A stretch of DNA of 16,273 bases. It comes from CAZWCX01 sp964632945. Its GTDB lineage: Bacteria; Planctomycetota; MHYJ01; WSZJ01; CAZWCX01. Below are positions 6,045 through 13,142 of the stretch, in pieces (position 1 is the first letter of the stretch; each line of letters starts with the position of its first letter). The DNA is taken from positions 1-16,273 of the forward strand of contig CAZWCX010000146.1 in assembly GCA_964632945.1 (NCBI GenBank). Reading direction: 5' to 3'. The translations under genes were made by a program, and so were the position numbers. The notes beneath the pieces are model-generated. The model searched no databases. It saw nothing but the letters and a program-made list of their open reading frames with translations, and had not been told where the DNA came from.

Positions 6045-6785
6045 CTACATCTTCCGGTCCACCACCGTCGGGTCTCCGTCCGGGACCCAACGGCCCGCGT
6101 CGGACTTCCACACCATCTTCTGTTCGACCGTGGCCACGCCACGCCCCTGGGCGCGGGTCGGATCATCCTCGAGCTTCGACGGGTCGATCTCGAAGAGGGT
6201 CACGGTGTAGGTCATGCGGGCGCGCAATCGTCCGTCCACCGTCCCGAGCAGCTTCGATTCTTCGAGATGGGTGCGCGCCTCATAGAGCCGTTCGGGCCGG
6301 AAGACGGCCGGGAACATGGGTTCCAGGTCGGCGTGTTCCTCCTTGTCGACGCGCTTCCATTCGGTTCCGAGGTCGCGCACCAAGGCCTGCGCATGCGTCC
6401 CCAGCAGCCCCTCCGCTCCCCCGGCGCTCAGCTTCTTGTAGATGACCCAGGTGCCGTAGGAGAGGATCACCAGCAGGGCCACGCCGACGATGGTCGTCAC
6501 GATGGACGACTGCTCGATCGGGCGAAGACATTTGGGGCACTCCTTCACCCCCACCTGCCAGATCAGCCAGCCGCAGTAGGTGCACTTGATCGGCTTGGAC
6601 ATCTTCTTCGTGTCGCCGCGGTTCTCCGCCCCCTTGAGGTAGCGCCGGGCGTCCGGACTCAGGGGCTCTTCGGGGAAGGGGACGGCGATGGAGCGGATGC
6701 ACTTCGGGCAGGTGACGACCCGCTGCGGATGGTCGTCGGGGACTTCGAGCGGTTGACCGCACTTGCAAGGCCAGCGGATCGACAT
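6045..6785 (-). CDS. Double zinc-ribbon, single-transmembrane protein
   Basis: 246 residues. ATG at 6785 with GGAGG four bases upstream. Zinc ribbon 1 uses C7, C9, C26 and C29; zinc ribbon 2 uses C68, C71, C83 and C86. A single hydrophobic helix (about 94-116) is followed by a soluble domain of about 130 residues rich in charged residues, probably outside the cytoplasm. That domain contains MTYTVTLFEID, GVATVEQKMVWKSDAGRW and a terminal WVPDGDPTVV stretch, suggesting a small beta-rich fold. I do not recognise the domain. The stop lies 11 bases before the next gene, which carries the same N-terminal ribbon. Function unknown; co-transcription with dxs and the phosphoesterase is likely from spacing. 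Confidence 0.8.
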   Translation of the reverse strand: MSIRWPCKCGQPLEVPDDHPQRVVTCPKCIRSIAVPFPEEPLSPDARRYLKGAENRGDTKKMSKPIKCTYCGWLIWQVGVKECPKCLRPIEQSSIVTTIVGVALLVILSYGTWVIYKKLSAGGAEGLLGTHAQALVRDLGTEWKRVDKEEHADLEPMFPAVFRPERLYEARTHLEESKLLGTVDGRLRARMTYTVTLFEIDPSKLEDDPTRAQGRGVATVEQKMVWKSDAGRWVPDGDPTVVDRKM

Positions 6786-6806
6786 GATGCCTCCGCCCGC
6801 ACGGGG

Positions 6807-7559
6807 CTACCGGCCCATCTCCAGGCGCTTGGCCATCCGCTCGTCGAATCCCGCCGCCCGGACCTTCTCCTGCGCCGCCTTGATGTCGTATTCGACGCGA
6901 CGGATCGTCACGGTGCGCTCTCCGGCATCGTAGATGCCGAAGGAGGCCAGCGGGCAGCCGTCACGAGGCTGGCCGACGGAGCCGGGGTTGATCAGGTAAA
7001 GCTTGTCGGGGTCGAGCTTGACCGTCTTGTTTTCGTGGATGCTCGACATCAAGGTCCCGCGCGCGACGATCACCGGTACGTGGGTGTGACCGAAGAAGGT
7101 CACCTCGATGCCGACGAAGTTGTCCGAGACGAACTGGATGTTCTCTTTGTACTGGTTGACGCTCAGGATGTACTCGTCCTCGTGCCGGGGCGATCCGTGC
7201 ACGAGGAGGATCGTTTCGTCGATCACGCGCTGCCGCGGCAGCGCTTCGAGCCACGTGTTCTGTTCCGCGGTCACCTTGCCGCGCGTCCACTGGATGATGA
7301 ACGCGGTATCCTTCTTGATGGAGGGATCGAGGGGGGTGACGCCGGTCACGTAGCGGTCGTGATTGCCGTTGATCGACACCCAATTCGGATTCCGGGCGAC
7401 ATCCACCACCTCCCCGGGGGCGGCGTTGTAGCCGATCAGGTCGCCGAGGCAGAGAATCCGCTCGATCCCCTCCCGGGCGAGCTCGCCGAGGACGACGTTG
7501 AGTGCATCGATGTTTGCGTGGATGTCGGCGATGAGGCCGAACCGTGCGCCTTCGGGCAT
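6807..7559 (-). CDS. Calcineurin-like metallophosphoesterase (YfcE/MJ0936-type)
   Basis: 250 residues. It carries the complete two-metal phosphoesterase signature: D12-x-H14 in ADIHAN, G39-D40, GNHD (65-68), H121 in HGSP and GHTH (157-160), followed by NPGSVGQPRD (191-200), typical of the small YfcE/MJ0936 branch. Members hydrolyse phosphodiesters or phosphomonoesters in vitro; the physiological substrate is often unknown and cannot be told here. ATG at 7559 is preferred over the TTG at 7568, which would leave no room for a ribosome binding site. The start is 10 bases after the dxs stop codon, so the gene is very likely in the dxs operon. Confidence 0.92.
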   Translation of the reverse strand: MPEGARFGLIADIHANIDALNVVLGELAREGIERILCLGDLIGYNAAPGEVVDVARNPNWVSINGNHDRYVTGVTPLDPSIKKDTAFIIQWTRGKVTAEQNTWLEALPRQRVIDETILLVHGSPRHEDEYILSVNQYKENIQFVSDNFVGIEVTFFGHTHVPVIVARGTLMSSIHENKTVKLDPDKLYLINPGSVGQPRDGCPLASFGIYDAGERTVTIRRVEYDIKAAQEKVRAAGFDERMAKRLEMGR

Positions 7560-7569
7560 GCCGTTCAAC

Positions 7570-9516
7570 CTACGTCAGAATCGGGTTGCTGTGGGAGGCC
7601 GCCGCGGGGGCCCGCCGCGACCGGACCGCAAGCGCCTCACGGAAGCGCCGGGCGATCCCTTCGGGATGCAGATCGACCAGACCGAGCAGGATGTCCCGAT
7701 GGCCGTGCTCGACGAAGTGGTCGCCGACGCCGAGGACGGCGATCCGCTCCACGCGCCCTCCGGCATCCGCCACCGCCTCCTGCACGGCCGAGCCGAAACC
7801 GCCCATCCGCTGATGGTCCTCCACCGTGAGGAGCAGGGGCGTTTCGTCGGCGAGCCGCACGAAGAGTTCGGTGTCCACCGGCTTGGCGAATCGGGCGTTG
7901 ACCACGCCGACGGACAGTCCTTCCCCCGCGAGGAGGCCGGCGGCGGCGAGACAATGGTACACCGTCGCGCCGTAGCCGACCAGGAAACCGTCCTTGCCCT
8001 CGGAGAGGATCTCCGCCTTGCCGTACTCGATCGGCGCGGGGGCCTTCACCTCGTCATGGTCCGGAATGTTGGTGCGCGGGTAACGCATCTGCATCGGGTG
8101 ATTGCGGGTGAGGGCGAAGTCGAGCATCATCGTCAATTCGCGCCCGTCGCGGGGCGCCATCAGCCCCACGTTCGGGAGCGTCCGGAAGTAGGCGATGTCG
8201 AACATGCCGTGATGGGTCGGGCCGTCGTCGCCGACCAACCCGGCGCGATCGCAGCAGAAGAAGACCGGGACGTTCTGCAGACAGACCTCGTGGAAGATCA
8301 TGTCGTAGGCGCGCTGCAGGAACGAGGAGTAGATGGCCGCGACCGGCCGCAGGCCGTTCGTGGCCAGGCCGCCCGCCATCGCCACCGCATGCTGCTCGCA
8401 GATCCCGACGTCGAAGTAGCGATCGGGGAATTCCTTCCCGAACACGGTCAGGCCGGTGCCGTCCGGCATCGCGGCGGTGAGACCGACGATCCGCGTGTCC
8501 TTGCGCGCGGCGGCGAGCAGCGCGTCGGAAAACGCCTTCGTATACGCGACCGCCTTCTTGGCGGGTTTCGCCTCCGCCTTGGGCGGCTCGACCTTCGATT
8601 CCTTGCCCTTGGGGGCCGGGCTCACGCCGTGGCAGTTGCACGGATCGTCCTTCGCGGGCCCGTATCCGCGGCCCTTCTCCGTGATCACGTGGAGCAGGAC
8701 CGGGCGCTTCAGGTACTTGACGTCCTTGAGGGCGTCGATGAGCGCCTTCATGGAGTGCCCGTCGACGGGCCCGTAGTAGTGGTATCCCAGCTCCTCGAAG
8801 AGGTGGCCGGGCATGACCTTCTTGATCGACATGCGGACCTGGTGGAGGAACTCCTCGACCGGACGGCCGACCACCGGGATCCGTTCGAGCATCCCCTTCA
8901 CCTCGGTCACCGCCTCGTGGTAGAGCGGGGCGACGCGGATCTTGTTCAGGTAGTTGGAGAGCGCGCCGACCGTCGTGGCGATCGACATGGCGTTGTCGTT
9001 GAGCACGACGAGCAGGTTCTTCTTGAGCGCGCCGCAGTGATTGAGCGCCTCGAGCGCAACCCCGCAGGTCAGGCCCCCGTCCCCCACCACCGCGACCGTG
9101 TGGCGCGATTGCTGCAGGATGTCGTCCGCGGAGACCAGGCCCATGGCCGTGGACAGGCCCGTGCCGGCGTGCGCGAAGGTGAAGGTGTCGAACCGGCTCT
9201 CGTCCTTGTTGCAGTATCCGCTGATCCCCTGGTACTGCCGCAGCGTGTGGAATTGGTCGCGGCGCCCGGTGATCAACTTGTGCACGTACGCCTGGTGGCT
9301 GACGTCCCAGACCAGCTTGTCGTGCGGGAAATCGAATACGTAGTGCAAGGCGAGCGTGAGCTCGACCACGCCGAGGTTGCCGCCCATGTGGCCGCCGTTC
9401 ACGGTCACCACGCGGATGATCTCGTCGCGGATTTCCTGCGCCAACTCCGGAAACCGCTCGAGCGGGATCTTGCGGAGGTCATCGGGACAGTTGACGGTCG
9501 CCAGCAACCCTGCCAT
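7570..9516 (-). CDS. dxs: 1-deoxy-D-xylulose-5-phosphate synthase
   Basis: 648 residues, near the family norm of about 620-640. Dxs condenses pyruvate with glyceraldehyde 3-phosphate using thiamine diphosphate, the first step of the MEP isoprenoid pathway. Seen: His43 in GGHMGGNLG, the thiamine-diphosphate motif GDG (145-147) through LNDN (172-175), GPVDGH (249-254), the catalytic Glu374 in DVGICEQHAV, and DRAGLVGDDGPTHHG in the Pyr domain. Differences from E. coli: AHAGTG replaces GHSSTS, GLTCG replaces the usual A-[IL]-T-[AG]-G, and a Lys/Pro/Ala linker of about 25 residues (around 300-325) joins the first two domains. ATG at 9516 has GAGGTG upstream. It follows the prenyl diphosphate synthase gene after 124 bases. 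Confidence 0.97.
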   Translation of the reverse strand: MAGLLATVNCPDDLRKIPLERFPELAQEIRDEIIRVVTVNGGHMGGNLGVVELTLALHYVFDFPHDKLVWDVSHQAYVHKLITGRRDQFHTLRQYQGISGYCNKDESRFDTFTFAHAGTGLSTAMGLVSADDILQQSRHTVAVVGDGGLTCGVALEALNHCGALKKNLLVVLNDNAMSIATTVGALSNYLNKIRVAPLYHEAVTEVKGMLERIPVVGRPVEEFLHQVRMSIKKVMPGHLFEELGYHYYGPVDGHSMKALIDALKDVKYLKRPVLLHVITEKGRGYGPAKDDPCNCHGVSPAPKGKESKVEPPKAEAKPAKKAVAYTKAFSDALLAAARKDTRIVGLTAAMPDGTGLTVFGKEFPDRYFDVGICEQHAVAMAGGLATNGLRPVAAIYSSFLQRAYDMIFHEVCLQNVPVFFCCDRAGLVGDDGPTHHGMFDIAYFRTLPNVGLMAPRDGRELTMMLDFALTRNHPMQMRYPRTNIPDHDEVKAPAPIEYGKAEILSEGKDGFLVGYGATVYHCLAAAGLLAGEGLSVGVVNARFAKPVDTELFVRLADETPLLLTVEDHQRMGGFGSAVQEAVADAGGRVERIAVLGVGDHFVEHGHRDILLGLVDLHPEGIARRFREALAVRSRRAPAAASHSNPILT

Positions 9517-9640
9517 GGCACACCTCTTCGGGTCATCATGTCCGTTTCAGCCGCCGCGCCCGTACAGGGGTTTCGCGGCGCCCCCCTCCTCCGCACCTTC
9601 GCCCGGTGGGCGACTCCACGCGCGGAGAAGCGGGAAGAAT

Positions 9641-10570
9641 TCAATGCAACCGATTCACGACGAAGTCGGCGAGCGCCCGCAGCAGGCTTGCGTCCGCACC
9701 GAACGCATCCAGCGACCACTGGGCCTTGTCCGCATAGGCGCGCGCGCACGCCCGCGAGCGCTCCAACCCGAGCACGGCGGGATACGTGAGCTTGTTCGAC
9801 TTCTGGTCCTTCCCGGCGGTCTTCCCCAAGGTGGCGCTGTCCCCGACCACGTCGAGAACATCGTCCGTAACCTGGAAGGCCAGCCCCAGATTCAGCCCAT
9901 AGCGCGAAAGCGCCTTCATCGCGGCGCCGTCCGCATGTCCGGCCACCGCCCCGGCAAGCACCGAGGCGCGAATCAGCGCCGCCGTCTTCCGGGAATGCAG
10001 GTGCTCCAGCAGCGCCTCATCCATCTGGGAGGCGTCGGAAGAGATGTCCACCACCTGCCCGCCGACCATCCCGTCGTGCCCGGCCCCTTCCCCGATCACG
10101 CGCACCAGGTCCGCCACGCGCGACTTGTCCCGGGTGCGACGGGCCACGGTTTCGAAGGCGAGAGTCAAAAGGCCGTCTCCGGCCAGGATCGCCATCGCTT
10201 CTCCGAACACCTTGTGGTTCGACGGCCGGCCGCGCCGGAAATCGTCGTCGTCCATGGCGGGCAGATCGTCGTGAATGAGCGAATAGGTGTGGATCATCTC
10301 GAGTGCGCAGGCCGAAGGCAGGACGTCCGCCGGGCTTGCGCCGAGCATGTCGCCCGTCAGCAGGGCCAGGCAGGGACGAAGTCGCTTCCCCCCGCCGATG
10401 ACGCTGTACCGCATCGCCTCGTGCAGCCGTCGATGCGGCCCCGCCGCGGGCGGCAGCCACGCGTCCAGCGCGCGGTCCACCCGCCGGCGCAGGGCTTCCA
10501 ACCGCTTCCCCAGGGCCGGATGCGCGTCCGTCGGCCGACGGCGGGCCCGATGGACCGTCATCGTGGGCAT
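9641..10570 (-). CDS. ispA: Geranyl/farnesyl diphosphate synthase (IspA family)
   Basis: 309 residues from the ATG at 10570. It elongates allylic diphosphates with isopentenyl diphosphate. Visible: GGGKRLRP (59-66); the first Asp-rich motif D101-D102-x4-D107 with the two-residue insertion typical of bacterial enzymes, followed by RRGRP; the KTAAL block (195-199); FQVTDDVLD with second Asp-rich residues D236, D237 and D240; and GKTAGKDQKSNKLTYP. The motif region (HTYSLIHDDLPAMDDDD) is nearly that of E. coli IspA, suggesting farnesyl diphosphate, but product length could also be geranylgeranyl. An in-frame ATG at 10687 lies 2 bases past the xseB stop and would add 39 low-complexity residues; it would allow translational coupling and cannot be excluded. 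Confidence 0.93.
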   Translation of the reverse strand: MPTMTVHRARRRPTDAHPALGKRLEALRRRVDRALDAWLPPAAGPHRRLHEAMRYSVIGGGKRLRPCLALLTGDMLGASPADVLPSACALEMIHTYSLIHDDLPAMDDDDFRRGRPSNHKVFGEAMAILAGDGLLTLAFETVARRTRDKSRVADLVRVIGEGAGHDGMVGGQVVDISSDASQMDEALLEHLHSRKTAALIRASVLAGAVAGHADGAAMKALSRYGLNLGLAFQVTDDVLDVVGDSATLGKTAGKDQKSNKLTYPAVLGLERSRACARAYADKAQWSLDAFGADASLLRALADFVVNRLH

Positions 10571-10689
10571 CTCAGTACCGCACCCCCCTGGATCCTGCGC
10601 AGCGAAGCGCCGCGCCTGCGTCGAAGGCCCGGGATTCCGGCGACCGCTCCGGCCGCCGCCTGCCCGGGTCCGGATTGCATTCGGCATCC

Positions 10690-11016
10690 CTAGAACGGGA
10701 CGTCGTCTTCCCCCGCCGATCCGCGGCGAGGGGAATCCGCGTCCTTCCGGGCCGCGCCCCGGGCCGGCTTGGGCGACGTTTCCGCCTCTTCCGGCTTGAA
10801 GGGCTTGACTTCCAGTTTCCCGCCTTCGGTCTTCACCAACTCCTGGATCTTACGTTCCGCATTGTCCAGGATCTGGTAACACCGATGCAACGCCTTGACC
10901 CCCTGCTCGTACCGCTGGATCGACTCCTCGAGCGGGAGGTTGCCGCTTTCCAGTTCTTGGACCGCCTTCTCCACCTGGGCCAGATGGTCCTCGAACCGGT
11001 CTTTCGGATTCGACAT
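10690..11016 (-). CDS. xseB: Exodeoxyribonuclease VII small subunit
   Basis: 108 residues. The N-terminal two-helix hairpin with FEDHLAQVEKAVQELESG, then LPLEESIQRYEQGVKALHRC, is the XseB signature; it binds the coiled coil of XseA. The family usually ends near residue 70-80; here a charged Pro/Lys/Glu tail (about 72-108) extends it. The ATG has GAGGCGG just upstream and starts 6 bases after the xseA stop, as in a typical xseA-xseB operon. Confidence 0.95.
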   Translation of the reverse strand: MSNPKDRFEDHLAQVEKAVQELESGNLPLEESIQRYEQGVKALHRCYQILDNAERKIQELVKTEGGKLEVKPFKPEEAETSPKPARGAARKDADSPRRGSAGEDDVPF

Positions 11017-11022
11017 TCCGCC

Positions 11023-12630
11023 TCACTCCCCCGGGGTGGTGTCGATCCCTTCCACCCAAACCCGGGCGGCGCCATCCTGGAAAACGATGCGAAGATGGTC
11101 GCCCGGCTTCACTTCCGAGACAGAGCCGACGACCCTACCATCCGGCGAACGCTTCGTCAAGGTATAGCCTCGCGCCAGCACCCGATGCGGATTGAGCCCC
11201 TCCAGCAGGGCCCGCAACCCGTCCAGCCGCTCCCGGAGCGGGCGCAGGCGGGACTGCGGGGCGGCGCCCAGCCGGTCTCCCCAACGTTCGAGGGCGCTCC
11301 GACCCTCCGCCAGCCCTTGCGCGGAGGCGCGGGCCAAGCGCATCCCCCACTCGGGTAACGGGTCCCGTCGTTCCCGCACGAACTCCAGCGGGCGCTGGAG
11401 GACCGGCCGGCCGGCGAGGGCGTCCATCCGCGCACGCGCCGCGGACAATTGCGTCAGCAGGCCCCGAGCCAGGCGCAACCCAAGATCGGGCAAGGGCTCC
11501 CGTCGATCCTCGACGATCGCCTGCGGGCGCTGGAGGACCGGACGATCGGCCAGCGATCGCATCCAGGTTCGAACGTGACCGATCCGCTGAATCAACGCCC
11601 GCGGGAGGCGAAGCGCCCACTCGTCCAGACGCTGCTGCCGCTCCCGGATCGGTTGCTCGGGGATGCGCAGACAAGGTCGCCGGGCAAGGCCATCCAAGTG
11701 GGTGCGCAGGACGGCGTATCGGCGTTGCAGGGCGAGGGTCAAGCGCCGCCCCTGACGTTCCAGGGTGGCGATCAGGTCGGCGCGGACGGGCATGACGAGT
11801 TCCGCCGCGACCGACGGCGTGGAGGCCCGGCGATCGGCGACATAATCCGAGATCGTGGTGTCGGTCTCGTGCCCCACCGCGGACACCACGGGGATGGCGG
11901 ACGCAACGATCGCGCGCGCCACCCCCTCCTCATTGAACGCCCACAGGTCCTCCAGGCTCCCGCCACCCCGTCCGGTGATGATCAGGTCGATCGGGGCGCC
12001 GGTGAGTTTCTCGATCTCCGCCCGGCGGGTGTTGAGCAGGGCGATCGCCGCGGCGACTTCGAGCGCGGCCCCCTCCCCCTGGACCTTCACCGGGACGAGC
12101 ACGGCGTTCACGGCGCCGAAGCGCCGGTCGAAGATGTTGAGCATGTCGCGGATCACCGCGCCCGTGGGCGAGGTGACGACGGCGACGCAGCGCGGCAGAA
12201 GAGGGAGCGGACGCTTGCGCGCGGCTTCAAACAAGCCTTCCGACTCGAGCTGCGCGCGCAGCCGGTCGAACTGTTCCTGCAGCGACCCTTTTCCCTCGCG
12301 CTTCAATTCCTGGACGATGATCTGGTAGGAGCCGTTGGGCGGGTAGACGCCGACGCGACCCTGAACGCGCACCTGAATTCCGTTCTCCACGGTTTCCCGG
12401 ATCCGCGCCGCCATGCCTGCGAACAGGACGGCATTGATCTGGGAGTGCGCATCCTTGAGGGTGAAGTAGCGGTGCCCGGACGGGGGTCGGCGCAAGTTGG
12501 AGATCTCGCCCGAGACCCAGACCATCCCGATCTGTTCGAGGCGCTTCTTGATGTCCGAGGTGATCTCGGAGACGGTGAAGACGCGATCCCGCTCGTGGGG
12601 TCCCGCTTCCGCAGAGGTGAGTTCGACCAT
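11023..12630 (-). CDS. xseA: Exodeoxyribonuclease VII large subunit
   Basis: 535 residues, longer than the roughly 450 typical of the family. Exonuclease VII degrades single-stranded DNA from both ends. An N-terminal OB-fold (about 15-110, with VWVSGEISNLRRPPSGHRYF) precedes the catalytic domain: VAVVTSPTGAVIRDML (149-164), GRGGGSLEDLWAFNEE (220-235), and VSAVGHETDTTISDYVADRRASTPS (249-273). The long helical coiled-coil region (about 285-475) contains three tandem 45-residue repeats (315-359, 360-404, 405-449), each opening with LA-x-RP and containing RLxRA; this explains the extra length. A C-terminal RGYTLT segment and a small beta tail follow. ATG at 12630 fits the family N-terminus; GGAG lies 10 bases upstream. 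Confidence 0.96.
   Translation of the reverse strand: MVELTSAEAGPHERDRVFTVSEITSDIKKRLEQIGMVWVSGEISNLRRPPSGHRYFTLKDAHSQINAVLFAGMAARIRETVENGIQVRVQGRVGVYPPNGSYQIIVQELKREGKGSLQEQFDRLRAQLESEGLFEAARKRPLPLLPRCVAVVTSPTGAVIRDMLNIFDRRFGAVNAVLVPVKVQGEGAALEVAAAIALLNTRRAEIEKLTGAPIDLIITGRGGGSLEDLWAFNEEGVARAIVASAIPVVSAVGHETDTTISDYVADRRASTPSVAAELVMPVRADLIATLERQGRRLTLALQRRYAVLRTHLDGLARRPCLRIPEQPIRERQQRLDEWALRLPRALIQRIGHVRTWMRSLADRPVLQRPQAIVEDRREPLPDLGLRLARGLLTQLSAARARMDALAGRPVLQRPLEFVRERRDPLPEWGMRLARASAQGLAEGRSALERWGDRLGAAPQSRLRPLRERLDGLRALLEGLNPHRVLARGYTLTKRSPDGRVVGSVSEVKPGDHLRIVFQDGAARVWVEGIDTTPGE
11284..11688 (-). repeat. Three tandem 135-bp repeats inside xseA
   Basis: Units of 45 codons (XseA residues 315-359, 360-404, 405-449). 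Units 2 and 3 share LAxRPVLQRP, RR(E/D)PLP and RLAR and are also similar in DNA (gggcgctggaggaccgg recurs 135 bases apart). Unit 1 is more diverged (LARRPCLRIPEQ, RLPRA). The pattern suggests recent duplication of units 2 and 3 within the coiled-coil stalk. Confidence 0.8.
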
Positions 12631-13142
12631 GGTCAGGGAACTCCGTGGAGTGCCTCCGGCCATCCCCGGTGCCGAGCGAGAACCGCGGGAAGAGCCGCGG
12701 CCCCGGGGCGCGGGTCGCGGTTGCGCGGTGGGCAGGCCGCGGGCACGAGGACGCATCCGGCGCCAGTCCCCGCCTTCTCCCTTCCGGGGCAGACGACCCG
12801 CCGCACTGTACGGCGCGGATGCGCCGGGGTCAAGTCGCGCATCCATGGGCAGCCGAACGCGGGCCGCATCGCCGACAAGAGCGCCCTTCCCCGCCCCCGC
12901 CGACGCGGGGGATCCCCGGGAGGCTCCCGACGATCCGTCCCGTTCCGAGGCAATGCCCCGCGCTGGCGCAATCCCGCCCCGAGCCGCCGGACTCCCTCGC
13001 CGGTCCGACCGGCATCCATCACACAACCCTTTAACTTCGCAGTGGTTGCGGAACCGGAACCTCGCCCGACCGGGAGGGCGCGGGCACGGATTGTGCGAGA
13101 GGGGCTCCTGCCCGTCCTTTCGACGGAGAAGGGAGGATCCGG
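12631..13142. other. Divergent intergenic region between xseA and the kinase gene
   Basis: About 510 bases with no convincing gene. Open frames here have low-complexity translations with no recognisable family. It should hold the promoters of xseA (minus) and the kinase (plus), but I see no clear -35/-10 pair for either. The least GC-rich patch is 13020-13050. A small dyad CCGCGG-N6-CCGCGG lies near 12683-12700. Confidence 0.6.
13131..13137 (+). promoter_or_regulatory. Shine-Dalgarno site fixing the kinase start
   Basis: GGGAGGA ends 5 bases before the ATG at 13143, a near-ideal placement, which selects this start although conserved kinase sequence begins only about 65 codons later. Confidence 0.75.

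Noticed and set aside
7498..9789. 763-codon open frame on the plus strand
   Set aside because: It lies antisense to dxs, whose protein is fully conserved. The plus-strand translation is Arg/Val/His/Asp-rich with no family features, a usual by-product of GC-rich third positions.
10571..10687. 39-residue N-terminal extension of the prenyl diphosphate synthase
   Set aside because: Low-complexity Arg/Gly/Pro sequence not seen in the family; kept only as an alternative because its ATG is 2 bases past the xseB stop.
12645..13034. 129-codon plus-strand frame in the intergenic region
   Set aside because: No ribosome binding site, Pro/Arg-rich translation, no similarity to any family I know.
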